Below, in pieces: positions 47,230 to 60,881 of a DNA stretch of 64,000 nt. The notes under the pieces were generated by a model. The model was not told the DNA's origin. It saw nothing but the letters and a program-made list of their open reading frames with translations, and searched no databases. The stretch is from Polytrichum commune (taxonomy: Eukaryota > Streptophyta > Polytrichopsida > Polytrichales > Polytrichaceae): positions 4,962,501 through 5,026,500 of the forward strand of contig OX485807.1 in the NCBI GenBank assembly GCA_950295325.1, given 5' to 3'. Position 1 is the first letter of the stretch. Each line of letters starts with the position of its first letter. The position numbers and the translations under genes were made by a program.

Positions 47230-49407
47230 CAGCCAACAGTGAGCCTAAAAACTAAGGTCTACGGTGTCCAGAGTACAACCTACCCACACCATTTTTGTGA
47301 GTACTTATTGAGTCTACAAGTCATCCTTTTATATCTATAGGTTTGCAACTTTATTTAGTGCATTATCTTGTGTCAAGGAGCCAAAAATACATTCATATCT
47401 GACATTGACCATCGATCTACAGAGCACGTTTTTGCATCCAACAAAGGTATGCAAGTCCTGCATATGAACTACGACATTCTAGTAAGATCAACATATTCAA
47501 CCAAATAACAAGGTGCACTTGATAATTGAGCTAATTTTAGATAGGTTTACTCTTGACCCAATTAACTCACTTCTGGAAGTATGTAGTTCAAATACATAGT
47601 TTTGAGTGCGTCATGACTGAGATATATAAGGCCTCTTAGGCGTTTGAGGAGTTGACTTTCAATTGCTAATGTTAATTTTATGACGAGCTTCTCCACCTAC
47701 TTAGAAATTGAGAACGTTGGGAGCCCAATCTGAGAACCAATTACCAAACGAGTACTCAAGCGGTACAAAATCATCTAAATGTTGCATTGAGTTAATTACC
47801 GAATTGGCACATTTCACTTTGAAACATTGAACCCTAAATTGAGCTCACCTGCAGGTGGTGTTCTTGCTGCAGATGCCATAAGGCCCACAGTAGTTTGATA
47901 GGTTGCAGTGTGTAACCTCAAAATTGGTCACCCTGAACATCCCTTTACGAGGACCCACTCCCCACAAAAAGTTCCATTATGTTGAAGGATAACTCTCATG
48001 CCACCACCCAATATCTTGAAACTTACCACTCGAAATGAGATTCCCAGCCCCAACAAATTGTGAGGGTCCGGGGAAATGACAGACCCATTCGAGGACCGTC
48101 CTTATGCTCTTGTAACAACAATATCAAAAATAGGTTGAAATAGGTACGATGCTGAATACAGCGAAGCCTTGTCCTGGAGGGCGAGCTTTAGAAGATTGCG
48201 TCAAAAACCTTCACTGCATCACAAACACATCACATGAATTCCTGCATAGCAAAGTCGGTGCAAAAGTCAGGTTTTTTAGTAAATATTCATAGATCATCAA
48301 ATTCGTCAAATTTTCAACGACTTTTCCACTCATTTCTCTATGCTCACCACCCAGAGACCTCCTCAGGAAGAAAACTAAAATAATCTAGGCCAGAATCTCT
48401 TGTTACATAGTCTATTATCTGTACAACAATGAATTATGAAATTCAACAAATTTTTGACCGTGATTTGGATGCGACTCACAATAAACTTCCCAGTAAACCT
48501 TGAAACATGCGCATTTAAACGCATAACAAGGCATCTGATCACAGAAGCAATTCCCTTATCTCTAGTCTAAATCTTTTATTGGATCATCGCATATTCTGTA
48601 ACTGTCGACAGGCAGGGCGGGCTCGGAAAATAAAATCTTTGACCCAGAGAACCAAAAGCCGGGCATTGCTAAAGCAGGCACATGCCTCAACTTGACTCAA
48701 CTGCATATGTTGTAACTATTTGCAAAAATCACTATCAACACGATGTGTAACCCCCAAAAAAGACCTTAACACTTGGATCTCCCACTAGCACTGCTCACAA
48801 CCCAAAAAAGCAAAATTAAACTCTATACCTCACTATGACCAACAAAGCCAAACACATCAATCACTCTTCAACCATTCCTTCTCTAATCTCACCCCAAAAT
48901 CGAAAACCATAATAGTCCTGGTAATAGTCACCTAACATGACTTTCCAGTTTCTACCGTTTGACATCAACAAACATTAAAATTTTAATAAAATTAATAAAA
49001 TTCTGTAGCTCACAGTGAACCGCTCTTCACCCTCCTCCTCCTCACTGAAACCAGAACCAAACTTTGAAAAGAAAATCAGTTCTTAACTCGCTTCCCCCGA
49101 AATCCAACATCTACAGCTTGCCATGACCAAAACTCTGTACCTCTCACCATGACCACTATCCACTGTTTTCCCTTTCCTTACTACAATCTGAACAAAACTG
49201 AACACCATATCCCTTCTATCCTCCTACCTAAGCCTCCTTATCGTAATTCTGATGACGCCACACACACTTCGAAAAAGATACCGACACCAAAATTTCATGT
49301 CACAAACTGAAAAATCTCTCCACCTCACCATCACCACTCTCCCACCCTCATCTCTCCTCCTCACTGCAATCTGAACCCAAAATTTCGAGGAGAACACAAT
49401 CAATCAC
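47230..49407. other. No gene recognised
   Basis: AT-rich intergenic sequence. From about 48770 it is pyrimidine/C-rich with loosely repeated CTCACCATGACCAC-type phrases (48825, 49140, 49325), possibly an old degenerate repeat. Confidence 0.5.
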
Positions 49408-49887
49408 AACTGCAAAATCTTCAAATTAAAACGCCTGCATCCTCTCTTGAACCGATGAGACCATTTGAATTAGATGAATATCGACTACCGACAGATTCCA
49501 GCTACCGACAAATTTGGAACATGAGCTCCCCATTCAGAATTTAGAGCGCCAAGCCTAGTCGTCGGGTTTTACCGTGCCGATTATCTTACGAAGCAAAGAA
49601 ATCACATGCAATCGATCACTCCCTACGCATACTTCAGCACTTTGTAAATAGTTGCATATCCTTCAATAGCGGATCTCTCCCCAACACTCCTGAAAACCTC
49701 ACCTCATACTACAGGTACGCTTTAAGATGTGTATACAACTAATAAAAAAGTCACCCTGGATGATCCTCTTACATCAGACGGGTTTTTGTACACAAATATG
49801 CATGGTTCTCGATGTCCAACAATTCGACCTTGGACGGAGGCAGAACAAAAGCACCAAAAAGACTACTAAACAAGGGCAGTGTCGGTA
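49408..49887 (+). repeat. Dispersed direct repeat, right copy (~480 bp)
   Basis: Second copy of the 44443-44940 repeat in the same orientation, with perhaps 10% divergence and small indels. Confidence 0.75.
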
Positions 49888-51568
49888 GGCGCCTGCACTG
49901 ACGTCGTTTCTGATTCTACCTGAGATACTAGAAGCTCTCCAAGAAGACAGACACCCCTCCCTTGCTTCAAATCTCCTCCCTCTTTCACTCGCCCCACCAA
50001 TCCTCCAAACTCTGGTCTGCAGCCAATTGCAATGGTCGATCTGGTGCAAAGCAGCACCAAAAGCCTAGCTCAAATCGCTTTGAAGGTGCAATTTAGCCAT
50101 CGATGTGTAGAGAGAGAATTGAACGGCTCCCTGGATCATTGAAACTTGGAGCCTATGGGAGAGATGGCACTTTAAGTTTCGCTTCTAGCGCGCTGATTGG
50201 CTCGGTGCGTCTGCCCTCCCAAGTTCGCCCTGCGTCTTCCTCGCAGGAGAGAGACGGAGGAGGACCGCGTCAGAGAAGGAGGATGAGAACTGGATGGATG
50301 AGCATCTGTCGGACGGATGTAAAAGTTGGGTGATGTGGCCTATACCACCCATGCTTCTCTTACTTCTACCGGCTCCTCTTCTTCCACCCCCATGGGCTAC
50401 TGAGCTACTAGTCATAGTATATAACCAATTACCATCACCACTACTACCCCCAACAACACTAGCATTCTATCTTACACGTAACTCATATTTGAAGTTGCTA
50501 TCGGCTCTTTTCTTTCTACTGGTACGGACCCCCTTCCTCGTCACTTAGCTTAAAATTCCTCCTTGTCAATACTCAACGTCCCCCTCCTTATATGACAACC
50601 TTACCCTAACAATTTCGGTAGTATTGTAAGTCTAGTAGAGGTAGTACCTCCTGGTACTACACTAAATGTGATATTTAATGTCACTTATTATTTGGAATTA
50701 CGCAATGCTACACCTTTTTACTATTGATGTATATTTTTTACCAATTGAAAGTTGTTATTGTTCTATAATGTTCAAACAACCAATTTGACATTTGTTGGTG
50801 AAATATGAGATATACAATAAATAGATATTGCATTGCGTAGTTCCAAATTGTAAGTGATACTAAATATCATGTTCAGTGTACCATCCCCCCCCCCCCATAG
50901 TTAGATTATCCTATTTGCTCATACCTTATTAATCTCTTATGTCTTGCCCTAGTAGTAAAATCCCCATATTGGGTCTTCCCTTGGCTGACGCTATTCGTGA
51001 ATCTTGCTCCTACCACTCCATATCCTTACTAAAGTTTTGTGGTACTAAGTAACCATACCGAGACCTCATTTATTGGACTACTTTCTTTACCACTACTGGA
51101 TATCATTCAAGCCAAGGTAATATTCCTCAAGATCCAAATATAAATCAATACATATTTGAAAATACAAATCATAAATTGTAATTGAATATACCATTTGTCA
51201 TCAATGGTTGGGTGGAGCATCGCGAAGCCCTTAGTTCGATTATGGGACATTACATGGTTCAAGCCATGTATAAATTACATGAATGTCTTATGTAATCCTC
51301 CTAGTAGTAGCATGGCCACAATAACTAGATTAAGGGGAAATGGGGCAGGGGGAGGAAGAAAACCTGAATCAAATAAGCTCCTAATGAAAGTAATGTGCAA
51401 GTGTAAGAGTAAAAAGAAGTTTGAATCTACTTCTTCCACTCCACAACCTTGGGTGAGGAAGAAAGACCCCATGAAAGACATGGCATTAGTATCATCATTG
51501 CTCATTTAAATTGGTGACCTTCAAGTGCAGAATGCAAATAGAAGCAACAAAGGCGACCTGAATGTGAA
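49888..51568. other. No gene firmly recognised; contains one MITE-like inverted repeat
   Basis: Open frames at 50103-50333 and 51195-51509 match nothing I know. The latter contains RLRGNGAGGGRKPESNKL and a Lys-rich tail. A run of 13 C lies at 50885-50897. Confidence 0.45.
50653..50882. mobile_element. Small TIR element (MITE-like)
   Basis: 230 bp with inverted ends of about 55 bp: the left reads GGTACTACACTAAATGTGAT and continues to TACGCAATG; the right, inverted, reads GGTACACTGAACATGATATT and continues likewise. The right end abuts the poly-C run, and no target duplication is clear. Confidence 0.65.
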
Positions 51569-51895
51569 TTCTAGCCGTCTCGTAACGAGCTACGAGACTA
51601 TTTTTCACAGAACATCAGCAATTTGCAGGATAAAAAGAAGAATGATGACGTACTTGCTGGATGTGGGAGTGAAGGTTTGTAACGGATGTACTCCCTCAGA
51701 TCCGGGTGATGAGCCCACTGCACCGGAACACTGCCGTCGCCTTTCGAAAGTTTCTACAGAGTCACGCATGGATCTGAGCGCAATTCGCTACACAACTCCT
51801 CCTACCCGTACTTTCTACAATAGATGAAAACAATGCACATCACTCAGTTGGATCGCAGGCAACTGTTTAAAGGTTCTACATAACAGAGGTTCCCA
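51569..51895 (+). repeat. 327-bp direct repeat, left copy, with conserved open frame
   Basis: Matches 54135-54461 without indels and with only three transitions. An open frame (51525-51827 in this copy) runs through it, coding SYETIFHRTSAICRIKRRMM, CNGCTPSDPGDEPTAPEHCR and RYTTPPTRTFYNR to a TGA. Two of the three differences change an amino acid. I recognise no family. It may be a captured exon or a recent gene fragment. Confidence 0.85.
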
Positions 51896-54134
51896 GTGGC
51901 AAGATAGAAAGTGCTTGTAATCGTTTACAAATTGCACAAAAAAGATCACTCCTCCTCTTAGGTCAAACATATCAATGAATAGAAATGTTCCACCAGTTGG
52001 TCTTGGTCGAACTAAAATATGGGAATTGATGAACTCACCCATTCTCCAAAATCACTTAGCTTCAACATAATCACACCAAGTTGCATAGATTACTCGCACC
52101 TCATTTATGTCCTCTTAGCAGCTCGTAAACTTAAAATCATACCTTAGTTGTTGCAGAGACTACGTCCCTTACCCTCTTCCAAACCTGGGAAAACTGATTG
52201 GAACCCAAAAACTCGATAGAATTTATCGTAAAAAAGCACGCACAAATCTACACACATTACCTTCAATTCATCACAATAGACGTCTCTGCTTTGCCGGGAA
52301 CATCTCATTCCACTCACCTAAGGGTTTTCATGTGCAGAAAAAGTGGTATACATCATCACAGGCTTCCAGGAATGTGGAGAGGAAAAGAAAAGATACAACT
52401 ACAGAACCGATTGTCCAAAGCTACATGTACTTAAGTATATCTCAAAAATTATGCACAACCCAACACGCAAGAAGAGAAAAGCTTAGGTTACCCATCGAGT
52501 CGGATGGTTGGCAGGAATTGCAGCAACTCAAGATGATAACAAACTCATTGAGACATACGAGTGGCCATACTAGGCGTAAGAAATTCATCAACTTGAACTT
52601 CAGCTGCTGTGTATACTTTAGCCTTCCGAAAAAGAGATGAATGTGGCTCTTCATCCAATACTACTTCTCGTTAGCTTCTCCTCATGATACAGGGCTAGTA
52701 GGTCAGATGAAATTGTGAAAGACAGGTTGAGTGTCACGGGTGGAGTCATGGCGCACTTTTAGTTCATGTTGTTAGTGATTTGGAAGCAATTATGCTTCCA
52801 GAAATGAAAAAAAAATTATACTCCATTGCATGTGTATGTATTTATGGTCTTGAATCACGGACTAGAAAAGATTGCGAAGAACTAGACCTCTTTTAGTTTG
52901 TTCTTAGTTTGTTTCTTTCACCTCTTCATTCTACAAAGACTCTAAAGTGTTTGTGTTTGTGTTTGTGTGGTATGATTCTGCATACTATGTTTCGTAAAAT
53001 AGGAACTATAACAACAATACGACATGGATATTGTTATACTCTGGTTACAACCGAACCGACAAGGGCTCCACATCAACAAAAGCTAGGTGTTCATTCCATT
53101 CCCACCATTACCTCATTCTGCCATAATCAAATGCCGTCAATCCTTTTACTGTCGATTATGTTGCCCCTCTTATCCCCTTTTCTTGACCTAAAATTCCAGT
53201 TTACACATTGGCAATGTATCACCAGTAATTCAGTGCTATACCTAAGTTATACCACCTGCAAAGATTTTGCGCAGTGGCTGGGCCGACACATTTAATGCCT
53301 CTCAAATCGTAATTAAATAATCTGCGGTGTGCATTCAAAACCCAATGTTGCTATTTCTTGAAAAAAATTTATCCATGGATTTGATTGATTTGAATACCTA
53401 TGTGTGTTTATGAGGGCAGTGGTGATAGAATCAAGTATTGCAGGAAAGTGGGTTGAGTTGGGTCCATATGTTGCAACTCCATATGAATGTCTTATGCACA
53501 AAGGATGAGTCACAAAGTTTGGAACAAATATCTGGAACTTTGAAGAGAGGTTCCAAGCTGATAGTAACGAGATTCTGAGGCTCATGATGCTAAAGCTGAT
53601 CAGATAAATTACCAATTTCCTTCACAATAATTTTAAAGGCATATTTAGGAAGAGGAGAGAGCACGAGTTCAAAACACTTCACTGGAGCACTGGAATTGCA
53701 AGAATGTGCCTGAAAAACCTAGTATCTCTGTATCTCTGAAGATGGTGTTGATGGAATCCATTCGAATATAGAACTTGCAAACTGGAGTTTGTGGCGCATG
53801 TATCATGGACAAAAAGGGTGCTAAAGAGAAGCCGTTGTTATTAACCCTAGGCTTGCTGTTATTGGGACTTGCAGGAACCAACAAGATGCACCAGATAAGA
53901 ACTTGGGACAGAAACGGAAGTCGAGTGGTGCGAAGCACATTGAAAAACTCGAGAAAGGTGGACATCTTTATAAAAGAAAAGAATCTAAACCTGCCAAGAA
54001 GCCCAGCCTCCCCCCGAAATCGAAGGAGCAGGAGGATTTTGAGCTCCTTAACAAGCTCTCACTGGTCAGAGATTGTTTTGTTATCCTATTAAAACTCTTA
54101 ACTTGACATCAACACATTCAAAGGATGTGACCTT
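51896..54134. other. No gene recognised
   Basis: Several open frames below 130 codons, none with a family signature. One at 53903-54106 is Lys-rich (HIEKLEKGGHLYKRKESKP) and could be an exon remnant. Confidence 0.45.
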
Positions 54135-54461
54135 TTCTAGCCGTCTCGTAACGAGCTACGAGATTATTTTTCACAGAACATCAGCAATTTGCAGGATAAA
54201 AAGAAGAATGATGACGTACTTGCTGGATGTGGGAGTGAAGGTTTGTAACGGATGTACTCCCTCAGATCCGGGTGACGAGCCCACTGCACCGGAACACTGC
54301 CGTCGCCTTTCGAAAGTTTCTACAGAGTCACGCATGGATCTGAGCACAATTCGCTACACAACTCCTCCTACCCGTACTTTCTACAATAGATGAAAACAAT
54401 GCACATCACTCAGTTGGATCGCAGGCAACTGTTTAAAGGTTCTACATAACAGAGGTTCCCA
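54135..54461 (+). repeat. 327-bp direct repeat, right copy
   Basis: Same sequence and open frame as the copy at 51569 (here open 54073-54393, also ending at TGA). The unshared flanks on both sides differ, so the duplicated unit is sharply bounded. It lacks LTR-type ends and target duplication. Confidence 0.85.
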
Positions 54462-56617
54462 TGTTACCCCGTGTCTATGGAGAATTTCATGACTAGGAAA
54501 CATACAACAAACTTTGACCCACAATCGTCAAGCGAGAGAAGATACCTGGAGGATAAAGCTCTCTGATTCACAACAGCTGATGAATGACGAACTCCAGAAA
54601 TTCGCAAACAAGCCCTGCAACTTCTCCTGCTACTCACCACCGAAAGAAGTCCCACAAATGCCTTCTTTCCACAACCTTAACCCCAAACCCTCAAAATCGT
54701 CGAATTCCAACACAGATCCCTCGCTTCTGCATCCGAAACCCGCAACAACCGAAGTAGGGCTCGCTCGATTTTGCAAAAGGAAACACAACAACGAAACAAG
54801 ATTCCGATGAGTCCAAAGAGCGATGAGTCCAAAGAGCGATGAGTAGGCGAAGCAACAAACGGGGAAGACAGAAAATGACAGCAATACGAAGAAACTAGGA
54901 TTGGTAGATTTACGACATTTTCAAGGTTTCGAATTGGCGACGTGGCCTCACGAGAGGCCAGAACCCTAGTTCGCCTCCCATAGACTTCTTCTCGAAAATA
55001 AGATTGTATTGCATATAAATTATATTCATTTCTTTCTCTTGATTTCACCTCATCGCTTCTTTTCACTAGACATTTACCATGTAAATGATGCCACCATGCT
55101 ACTAGAGGGGCCTCTTCGTATATGAATAGTGGAATTCTATATTCCATGTACAAGGATTTCATATAATTGTTGATTAGACCTTCAACAAATTAGAGAGAAA
55201 TTTCAAAATACACTAGAGACATAGTTCATGGAGGTGCAGGAGGACTCTGCTTTAAAAATTAAAAAAAGAGGATGTGAAGACTCACACATCTGCAAAAAGA
55301 ATAGCTTCTACTTCATGAGAGACTTAACGGGAAGAAGACTATAATGCATTAACATGTCAAAGAATTATGGTTGAAGTTGATTAGGTCTCCTTATTGAAAC
55401 TTGATTCCTTAGCACTACACCATTCATGGTATTTAGTGTCATGCACACTATTTGCGAAGGGTTGTATCTAGATGTCTAGAGGTCTCAAAGTGTCACAACT
55501 TCTAATCACCATTATTATACGATTCGTCAACATAAGTAAATTTTTTAAGTGAAAGTTTATTTACATTATAAAATTTAGTGTAGCGTATTGGGCTACTTGA
55601 GATGATTGTTTTGCATTTTAGTGTGCAAGAGGAAGATATTATTGAGCATTCTAATGGCAAGTGTCATTTGTGTGCACTTTGGTCAACTTGTAGATCATTG
55701 TGTAACATAGGCATACACTTCACAACACTATTGAACATATTGATGCCAAGATATTCATAAACTCACTTGAACACCAAGTATCATGAGGTAACACTATTGG
55801 TGAAGTTGTTGGTCATTAGTGTAACCTAAGATACACCTCGGAATAGAGTAAGTGAGACTATTACGCATGTGACCCTAAATATCATAAATGATTGGTACCC
55901 CTCTCCCATGCCAATATGATTTCACAAAATCAAATAAAAACAGAGGATCCAAGTCATGAACAAAGTAAAGTTCACTTTGCTCTAGTGCAAAAGGAAACTA
56001 CAATCTTCGAAAGGACTTCTCCTTTGCACTTGAGCTAGATCAATTGAGCTAGATCAATTGTGCTAAATCAACTTGTGTTAAGGTCAAAATTTTCCATTCC
56101 ACTTATCAACATCTAAGTCTAACTTGTGACAAGCCTACTTGTGAGTCAATTTCCCTACTTGCCAAGGGCAATGACACTTCCCTCCCGTGGCTCATAAGGT
56201 TTGATGGACTGATGGCCAAGACAGGGGGTTGTATTTTTCCCTGATTTTAATGTCCATATTTGCTAATAAACCAATGATCTCAGAGTGAAGACCCTTATGG
56301 ATGTAAAGAGGAAGAAACTGAAGGTGGTCTTCAAAACTGAAGATGGTTCTTTTCCAATGACTTTGAATTTCATATTGGCTTTGACCCTTTGTTTATACCT
56401 GTTAAACATTGCAATGATAACACCGATATTCAATTTGTTAATGCATAATTAAGTGATATCAGAATTTGGATAGGTGTAGGATTGAAAACAATTTGAAGGA
56501 AGTGGGTTTCACATCCCCATCCTCCCTAGCACATAAAATCTCCCAAGGTCCACATGTGTGTTACAAATTGGGTAAATCCTTCAAGGAAATAATAAAGTAA
56601 TAAAGTAATAAATAACA
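54462..56617. other. No gene recognised
   Basis: Contains a short tandem repeat (GATGAGTCCAAAGAGC, 54807-54842) and otherwise AT-rich intergenic DNA. The right end would hold the TruB 3' UTR; AATAAA-like sequence occurs at 56591-56613 on the plus strand only. Confidence 0.45.
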
Positions 56618-59600
56618 CTAAAGTGCCTCCACAGGTTGAAATGGGACACTCAAATCTTCTTTATAAGCCGTTTCCAACTCTGAAATGGACCATGCATCTT
56701 TCACACTCAAATTGCCTGCAAATTCCAACCAGCAAAAAATGAATTTGCATAATTTTTGTGCTAAATCGATCATCAAAAGCACTCAAAAACAGGTGTTGAC
56801 AACCAATGACCTCAAGATCTGAACATACTGAGGGACACAACTTCAATGAAGTAGGTTGCAGATTAGAACGACAGAAATGTAGTCACTCTTATAATCAGTA
56901 ATCGGAAGGTGCAGTCTCAAACAAGGTACTGACATTACTATATGTAACAATGCAGAAATGAAATTAAAAAGGGTACAATTGTTGGCTTGTACCTATTTTC
57001 TCTCGGCGCAGGGCTGTGAGATGTGCACAACTGCAATAACAAAAGAGTCAGGCAAATACTGATATTTCTTAGCAACCAAGAATTGACTCCCACGACTGAA
57101 TGGAAATGTTTTTATAAAACTTGAGGCTCAAAGATGAATTGAGTGGAATGCACTGCACCTCTTCAAAGCTTTTGCAAGATCAGCACAAAGAGATCGAATA
57201 TATGTTCCCTTTGAACATATGATGAAAAAATCCCAGTCTTGTCTGAACATGTCACACAGCTCATATTCAACACAAGGCAAAGAAACTGCTCAATACAGAG
57301 AGACCTTTTAAAAGTGTCACGTCTGTAGTAATAAATAATACTTAAGGCTTCTAATAGCCTAATCACAACATCAAGAAGGTGGCCATATCAAAGAACTGAG
57401 TGTAGATGGATGGACCTATTCTCTGGATTTTGCTTTAACTGGAAGTCATAGATAGTTACAGGTCGTGCTGGCACATCAATCTCTTCGCCTCGCCTTGCTT
57501 TAGAATAAAGTCTTTCTCCTTTAACCTGGACAGTTGTGTGCAAATTAAACATGTGATAAAATAACCTACTACACAGGATAAAACTTTTTCTTAGCATGAG
57601 GGGGTTCATTCAATAGAGTTATCCTTTAACTAAATGGGAGTTTTTGCTATAAGTTGGCCCCCTATGATTTTCTACGTTGGTTGGTTTGCAAACAATATTG
57701 ATAATTTCTTTCAACTTGTCGAATTCAAAGAGTACTTATTGATTTGCAAACAATATTGGTATTTTCAAAGAGCAACTTATTTCAATCCATTGAGGGCCAA
57801 ACCTATTTTAGCACCTCTTGGCATGCCAAATGAGTTCGAACCTCAACAATCCAATTCAGAACATTCAAACCAATGTTGGTCTAGTATCATCTTCTATTGA
57901 TACCATTCGGGTATCTATAATGAGGATTTCACATTTTTTGATACTAGTAGGGTATGGGTCTTTGATAGTAATTTTTGTTTTCAATACCATTCGGATCTAT
58001 ATACCATGCAAAAACCTTCATACCTAGGCAAAATTGCCCTAGCATCAATGTGGTTTAGGATGGTATTGGCCCAAACAATAACTCAGTTGTACAAAGGTTC
58101 TCTCACCTTGACAGACCCACCAAATATCCAAAGTTGACAGGTATTTCAATTTTAATACCCACAGGTAGGTTTTTTTATCACCATTACTGATGTTGATAAT
58201 TGATTCACCTATATACCAGACCAAAACTGGTTCAAACCTCCACACTACCTCCAAGGATGCACCAAAAACTTACCGAACATGGAAGGTTTTGTATGCAAAA
58301 CAACCAACTCCCAACGAACAGTCATGTTGACTTAGAGAAAGCTCTATTGCATAGTCCACTTGGTATTTGCAAAAGTGCACCTTAGTAAATAAGCTCTCAC
58401 CTTGATGGCAGAATACATTGGAGGAATTTGCATGATGTCTCCAATAAAGGAATTTAAAGCTCTTTGCACATCAACTTCTTGTATGTGCTCCCATGGCAAT
58501 ACCTCGGACACCTGTATCAGACAATATACAAACGACCGTAACAAATGTCAGCTCAATCAAAAGGAGCGTATACGGAAGCTTTACAGAATTATTATGAATT
58601 TATGCACTTAGAAACCGATCCCTATGATAAAAATGATACATACTATAGTAGATTTTGTTAGTCAAGAACCAACACACTTAAAAACAATGGGGACTATTTA
58701 CATCTGCACAATGGAAAAATGGTTTTTGTAAGCTGTAATTATAAAAAAACTTCATTAAGTCAGCTTGTTCCTCACCACTCATACCAGCAATGGATAATCT
58801 CGTTATAGTACACATATATTGATCCCTCAGAGTACCACCGTTCCAGATAAGTTCCCCTTTTATAATATCCTACCAAGCACTATGGTGTGCTTTAAATATC
58901 TTCAATGAACAGGGCTTGTAACAAACCGGAGTTCCCACATCCAAAGATGGTGTAGTTTCCCCAAGCTGCATCGTTCCACTGTAAACCTTGGTCATTGCCT
59001 GATAACTAGACCCATCCCATACAATATGAGTTATTTCAAGTGGATAATTTTTCTGGTTTGTACCTATTTAAGACGACAAAAGAATGTTGTCCTATCTTAA
59101 ACAAGGGTTCTACAAACCAAAATGAAAACATCAGACTATGCATGTCAAGTATGTGCATTGAAAATACCTAATATTCTCAGTTTCAGGAGACATCATTTGC
59201 ATACATGACATTTGAATGTGTGTGTAAAGTCATGGCAAGTAGATACCCTGGATTAATTAAACTAAGTTGATTGAGGAGATGAATTCTGGAATGTGCTAGA
59301 GAAGTATTCGTGATATCAAAAGCAATGACGGCTTCCTCAAAAATTCTTGAGCGTAGCAAATACTGACCTGTCAGCAAGTTTGGTAGCCTTCCCCACACAC
59401 ACTATCAAAAGTCCTGTGGACAAAGGGTCCAGCGTGCCTGCATGCCCCACCTGCGATACACTTGAGATTATCTCAGAGTAAACTAAAACCAAGTGAACTG
59501 ATGTGAATAAGGTGTTTGATATATAATGGGCTCAAAAGTCTGTAGGTAGTCCTAGTGATACATATTGACACAAAAATAGTACAGTCTCACTATCCTGTAG

Positions 59601-60881
59601 AAACCTGATTGTCTTGACCTGATTAAAGCCTGCAAGGGAGACCTTTAAGCAAATCAATGTTTGCCATAGATTTTTAAATGTTGGTGATATGGAGGCAAGC
59701 TGACCAACATCGAACAGAGAAATAAGCAGCAGAGATCATAAACCAATCAGATATTGTAGTGAAAACCTTCATTTCACATTGCAAATTAGCTTGAAATTGG
59801 AGGATTCCACACCTTTTTAACTTTGAGCATGTGGCGTAACTTATTACAAACAGCAAATGAGCTCCATTCTGCAACCCGCCACACGAAGTATAGTTTCTGA
59901 ATGAGAACACAAATTTCAATGAACATTTATCCAAAATGTTTTAGAAAAGTTATTTTTCTTGAGGGTTTATATTACTAACAATGCATGTACTGAAGAATGA
60001 AACTAGACATATTCAACACCACCTCGGGGTTTGTCAATGAGCACAACTGTGCCTCCGGGACCGTCCCAATTCTCAGGCAGCCTTGATTTTCGCTTGATAA
60101 CAATCGGCCTCACAGTTACTCCAGCCAGAGGATCTCGTTCCACTGGTAATTTGACAGGTCTCGACATTGTTGTTTTCAATAATTCTGTCGTCTTCACCAA
60201 TGAGGAACTTTCTATTTCTATTTGTGTTAAAGATGTCTCTTTGACCCTTTGCAGCAGAGAATTCCTCATTCCCTCTATCACAGGCACAACACTTGGACCT
60301 TCTTGTTTTACCTTCATTGCTGCCCACTCTTCAAAAGCTTTAATTTCGTCTGTGTTAACCTTCACTTGATTGTCTTCATTTTCATATATGGGGACTCTAT
60401 TGCGAATCGATTGCACACTGAGTAGATAATCTGCCTTTTCTCGATCCACATTCGTGATTTGTTCAGCATAAATTTCAGTTACTTCTTTCAAATCTTCAAT
60501 GTTCTGCTGGCCGACAACTTCCACATCCCTCCTTTGCTTACTATCAGCCCCTTCTACATTCTTCCCTCTTGCTCTCTGATCAAATTTGTGCTGTCTCTTA
60601 TCCACTTTTGTAACGGCGTCCGAGCTGAAAAGTCGTATTCGCTGAAACGACCCGAATTCACGTTGCCCAGGACATTGTAAATGCATCATCGGCACAGAAG
60701 ACCGCTTCCTTCTTTCTATGCATTCTCGAGCCGAGTTGGAATGGTTCCAAACAAGAAGGTGTGAACTACTGATGAAAGACTGCCTGCTTTTCACTGTCAG
60801 GTTGAAGGGGGTGTTGCAAAGAGACACAAACTTTGGACAAAATTTCACACAGGACACCATGGCTGCAGATGATGAACGCAT
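56618..60881 (-). CDS. TruB-family tRNA pseudouridine-55 synthase, organellar-type
   Basis: Nine exons (high to low): 60023-60881, 59813-59868, 59368-59450, 58927-59005, 58401-58511, 57416-57525, 57159-57242, 56993-57030, 56618-56715. All have GT/AG ends and consistent phase, giving 1518 bp, 505 residues. TruB enzymes isomerise U55 in the tRNA T-loop. Motifs: [10 protein letters not shown] (exon 1), [16 protein letters not shown] (2), [15 protein letters not shown] with catalytic Asp (3), [14 protein letters not shown] (4), [14 protein letters not shown] (5), [20 protein letters not shown] (6), [18 protein letters not shown] (7), [13 protein letters not shown] (8). Exon 1 supplies about 275 residues before the core, beginning Ser/Ala/Lys-rich with few acids, which fits a plastid or mitochondrial transit peptide plus a charged linker. 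ATG 60860 (GCCATGG) has better context than ATG 60881 and may be the real start. No disabling change seen. Confidence 0.93.
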